From Methanomicrobium sp. (GTDB lineage Archaea > Halobacteriota > Methanomicrobia > Methanomicrobiales > Methanomicrobiaceae): a stretch of DNA of 5,918 nucleotides. A program made the translations under genes and the position numbers. How positions within the stretch are numbered: position 1 is the first letter of the stretch; each line of letters starts with the position of its first letter. This document shows positions 4,365-5,918 of the stretch, one piece after another. Under the pieces are notes generated by a model. That model was not told where the DNA came from and did not search any database. It was given only the letters and a program-made list of their open reading frames with translations. The DNA is taken from positions 1 through 5,918 of the forward strand of contig JAFZMT010000024.1 of assembly GCA_017553245.1 (NCBI GenBank), in the 5' to 3' direction.

Positions 4365-4394
4365 AAGCCGCCGGAGTCAGACCTGTAAACTCCG
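4351..4394 (+). repeat. Two overlapping, mutually exclusive hairpins at the flavodoxin stop
   Basis: Hairpin A pairs CCGGCGG (4351-4357) with CCGCCGG (4368-4374) around a ten-base loop that includes the TAA stop. Hairpin B pairs CGGAGT (4372-4377) with ACTCCG (4389-4394). They share 4372-4374, so only one can form fully. GACCTGTAAA is also directly repeated at 4380-4389 and 4394-4403. No T-run follows, so this is not a classical terminator; an RNA-processing, stability or attenuation role before lysS is possible. Confidence 0.55.
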
Positions 4395-4402
4395 ACCTGT
4401 AA

Positions 4403-4416
4403 ATTGTTAATACAAT
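4403..4416. repeat. ATTGT/ACAAT dyad upstream of lysS
   Basis: ATTGT-TAAT-ACAAT is a perfect 5-bp inverted repeat with a four-base spacer, ending 21 bp before the lysS start. It may be a small operator or leader hairpin. No clear separate promoter for lysS is seen, and only a weak AAGG site (4431-4434) precedes its ATG. Confidence 0.4.
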
Positions 4417-4437
4417 AAGATCAAATAAATAAGGCAC

Positions 4438-5918
4438 ATGGAAAAAACAGGCGGAAATACAAACGAGAAGATTCACTGGGCGGATGTCTGCGCCTCCGAG
4501 GTCGACAGAAACGTAAAGCACCTCATCGCCACCGGAATCACACCGTCAGGACCGATTCATCTCGGAAATATGCGTGAAGTCGTCACGGGCGACGTTGTCT
4601 ACAAAGCAATGAAGGATCAGGGCATTGATGCCGAACTTATCTACAATGCCGATGACTTCGATCCTCTCAGAAAAGTCTATCCTTTCCTTGACGAGTCCTA
4701 CGCAAAATACATAGGATATCCGCTCTGCGACATACCCTGTCCCTGCGGCAAGCACAAGAGTTATGCGGATCACTTCCTTGAGCCTTTCCTTAAGGCGCTC
4801 GAAGAGCTGGACGTTAAACCAAAGGTTCTCCGTTCGAGCGAACTTTACAGGAGCGGCAAATACACCGAACAGATTAAGACCGTTCTTGAGAATGCCGCCG
4901 AAATCAAAGAGATTCTCGAGAGAGTCTCGCAGAGAAAACTCCCCGACAACTGGGTGCCCTTCTACCCCATCTGCAAAGGCTGCGGACAGATAAGCAACGC
5001 CGAAATCCTTGAGCACGACGCGGAAAGACATATCGTCAAATACAGATGCTCCTGCGGGCATGTCGACGAATGCGACTACTCCAAGGGCGAGGGCAAACTC
5101 GTCTGGCGCGTCGACTGGCCCATGCGCTGGAACGCTCTCGGCGTCACCGTGGAGCCCTTCGGCAAAGACCATGCCGCAGCCGGCGGTTCCTACGACACGG
5201 GTAAAGAGATTGTGGAGAAGATCTTCGGCGGCAAAGCGCCTTTCCCCGTCCCGTACGAGTGGATAAGCCTCAAAGGAAAGGGCGCAATGGCATCCTCGAC
5301 GGGTGTTGCCATCACAATCTCGTCCATGCTTGAGATTGTGCCTCCCGACGTTCTCCGCTACATGATTGTCAGGAGCAAACCCGAGAAGGCAATCAACTTC
5401 GACCCGGGAATGGGACTTTTGACCCTCATCGACGAATACTCAAGAGTCGCCGAGAAAGCCGACAGCCGCGAGTATGAACTGTCAAAGATATCGAACGTCG
5501 CCACCGACATCCCGTTCAGACATCTGGTTACGGTCGTTCAGATCGCAAAGGACGACGACGCCATCCTCGAAATCCTTGCCAGAAGCGGTTACAATGTCGA
5601 AAACCGCGATGCCGTAATAAAGCGTGCCCGCCGCGCAAAGATCTGGGTTGAGCAGTACGCTCCCGAAAACGTAAGCTTCACGGTCAAGGAAGAACTGCCC
5701 GACTGTGCAAAGTCCTTCGGCGACGAAGAAAAACGTGCCATAGGACTCCTCGTCGAGAAACTCGGCAAAGTGCCTGTATGGAACGCGGAGAATATCCACA
5801 ACGCCGTCTACGAAACGGGCACGGAAGCGGGCATTAACCCCAAAGACATCTTCACCTGCATCTATAAGGCAATCCTCGCACAGGAGAGAGGTCCGCGTGC
5901 CGGCTGGTTCCTTGAGGC
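4438..5918 (+). CDS. lysS: Class I lysyl-tRNA synthetase (3' end outside window)
   Basis: The frame is open from ATG 4438 to the edge (493 codons). The protein charges tRNA-Lys with lysine in the cytosol using ATP, with the class I Rossmann fold found in most archaea and some bacteria. The HIGH-type motif is PSGPIHLGN (36-44, His41). Cys97, Cys101 and Cys103 form a CxxxCxC group; Cys179, Cys182, Cys204 and Cys206 form a second zinc-knuckle-like group. The KMSKS loop is a variant, GKGAMASSTG (about 280-289), lacking the usual second Lys. The C-terminal anticodon-binding helical part is present up to ERGPRAGWFLE, a motif close to the end of the family, so probably few residues are missing. A TAA just upstream in frame and the weak AAGG site fix the start. 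It may be co-transcribed with the flavodoxin gene 73 bp upstream. Confidence 0.97.
   Translation, partial: MEKTGGNTNEKIHWADVCASEVDRNVKHLIATGITPSGPIHLGNMREVVTGDVVYKAMKDQGIDAELIYNADDFDPLRKVYPFLDESYAKYIGYPLCDIPCPCGKHKSYADHFLEPFLKALEELDVKPKVLRSSELYRSGKYTEQIKTVLENAAEIKEILERVSQRKLPDNWVPFYPICKGCGQISNAEILEHDAERHIVKYRCSCGHVDECDYSKGEGKLVWRVDWPMRWNALGVTVEPFGKDHAAAGGSYDTGKEIVEKIFGGKAPFPVPYEWISLKGKGAMASSTGVAITISSMLEIVPPDVLRYMIVRSKPEKAINFDPGMGLLTLIDEYSRVAEKADSREYELSKISNVATDIPFRHLVTVVQIAKDDDAILEILARSGYNVENRDAVIKRARRAKIWVEQYAPENVSFTVKEELPDCAKSFGDEEKRAIGLLVEKLGKVPVWNAENIHNAVYETGTEAGINPKDIFTCIYKAILAQERGPRAGWFLE

Noticed and set aside
4546..5172. 208-codon minus-strand frame
   Set aside because: It lies fully inside lysS, which has strong family motifs; it is a mirror frame.

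Overview
The window looks like a chromosomal segment of a methanogenic euryarchaeon, most likely of the Methanomicrobiales. The reasons are archaeal gene families (an OapABC/ArvABC-type cluster, a class I lysyl-tRNA synthetase, stand-alone CBS-domain proteins), Shine-Dalgarno sites of the GGAGG/GGTGAT type, TATA-box promoters and an oligo-T terminator. The genus cannot be fixed from the sequence alone. No RNA gene, insertion sequence or CRISPR array is visible.

Left arm (1-1362, minus strand): two tandem CBS-domain genes. The first transcribed (793-1362) encodes two CBS domains plus a C-terminal zinc ribbon. The second starts at 582 (or 570) and runs off the left edge after at least two full CBS domains and part of a third. 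A TATA-like box at 724-736 may serve the second gene separately.

Centre (1363-1995): an unusually long, AT-rich divergent intergenic region of about 630 bp with no convincing gene. It holds a repeat cluster in the minus-strand leader, a hairpin-rich CCGGA/TCCGG segment, at least one good plus-strand TATA box, a 9-bp inverted repeat over a second TATA-like box, and three tandem GTACAT heptamers just before the start of the next gene.

Right arm A (1996-3536, plus strand): the most interesting part. It encodes an Era/Ras-like GTPase with a basic amphipathic N-terminus, a DUF2073 protein and a small zinc-ribbon protein, in the order of the conserved archaeal cluster called oapABC or arvABC. In haloarchaea the GTPase has been reported to drive extracellular vesicle formation. 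The first two genes are tightly coupled, with the stop codon of arvA lying inside the ribosome binding site of arvB. The GTPase and the DUF2073 protein share an LFxGLFxKK motif. A multi-T terminator at 3557-3618 ends the unit.

Right arm B (3741-5918, plus strand): a flavodoxin-fold protein with a lipoprotein signal, predicted to sit outside the cell membrane, then lysS, cut off by the right edge probably only a short way from its end. Overlapping, mutually exclusive hairpins lie between the two genes.
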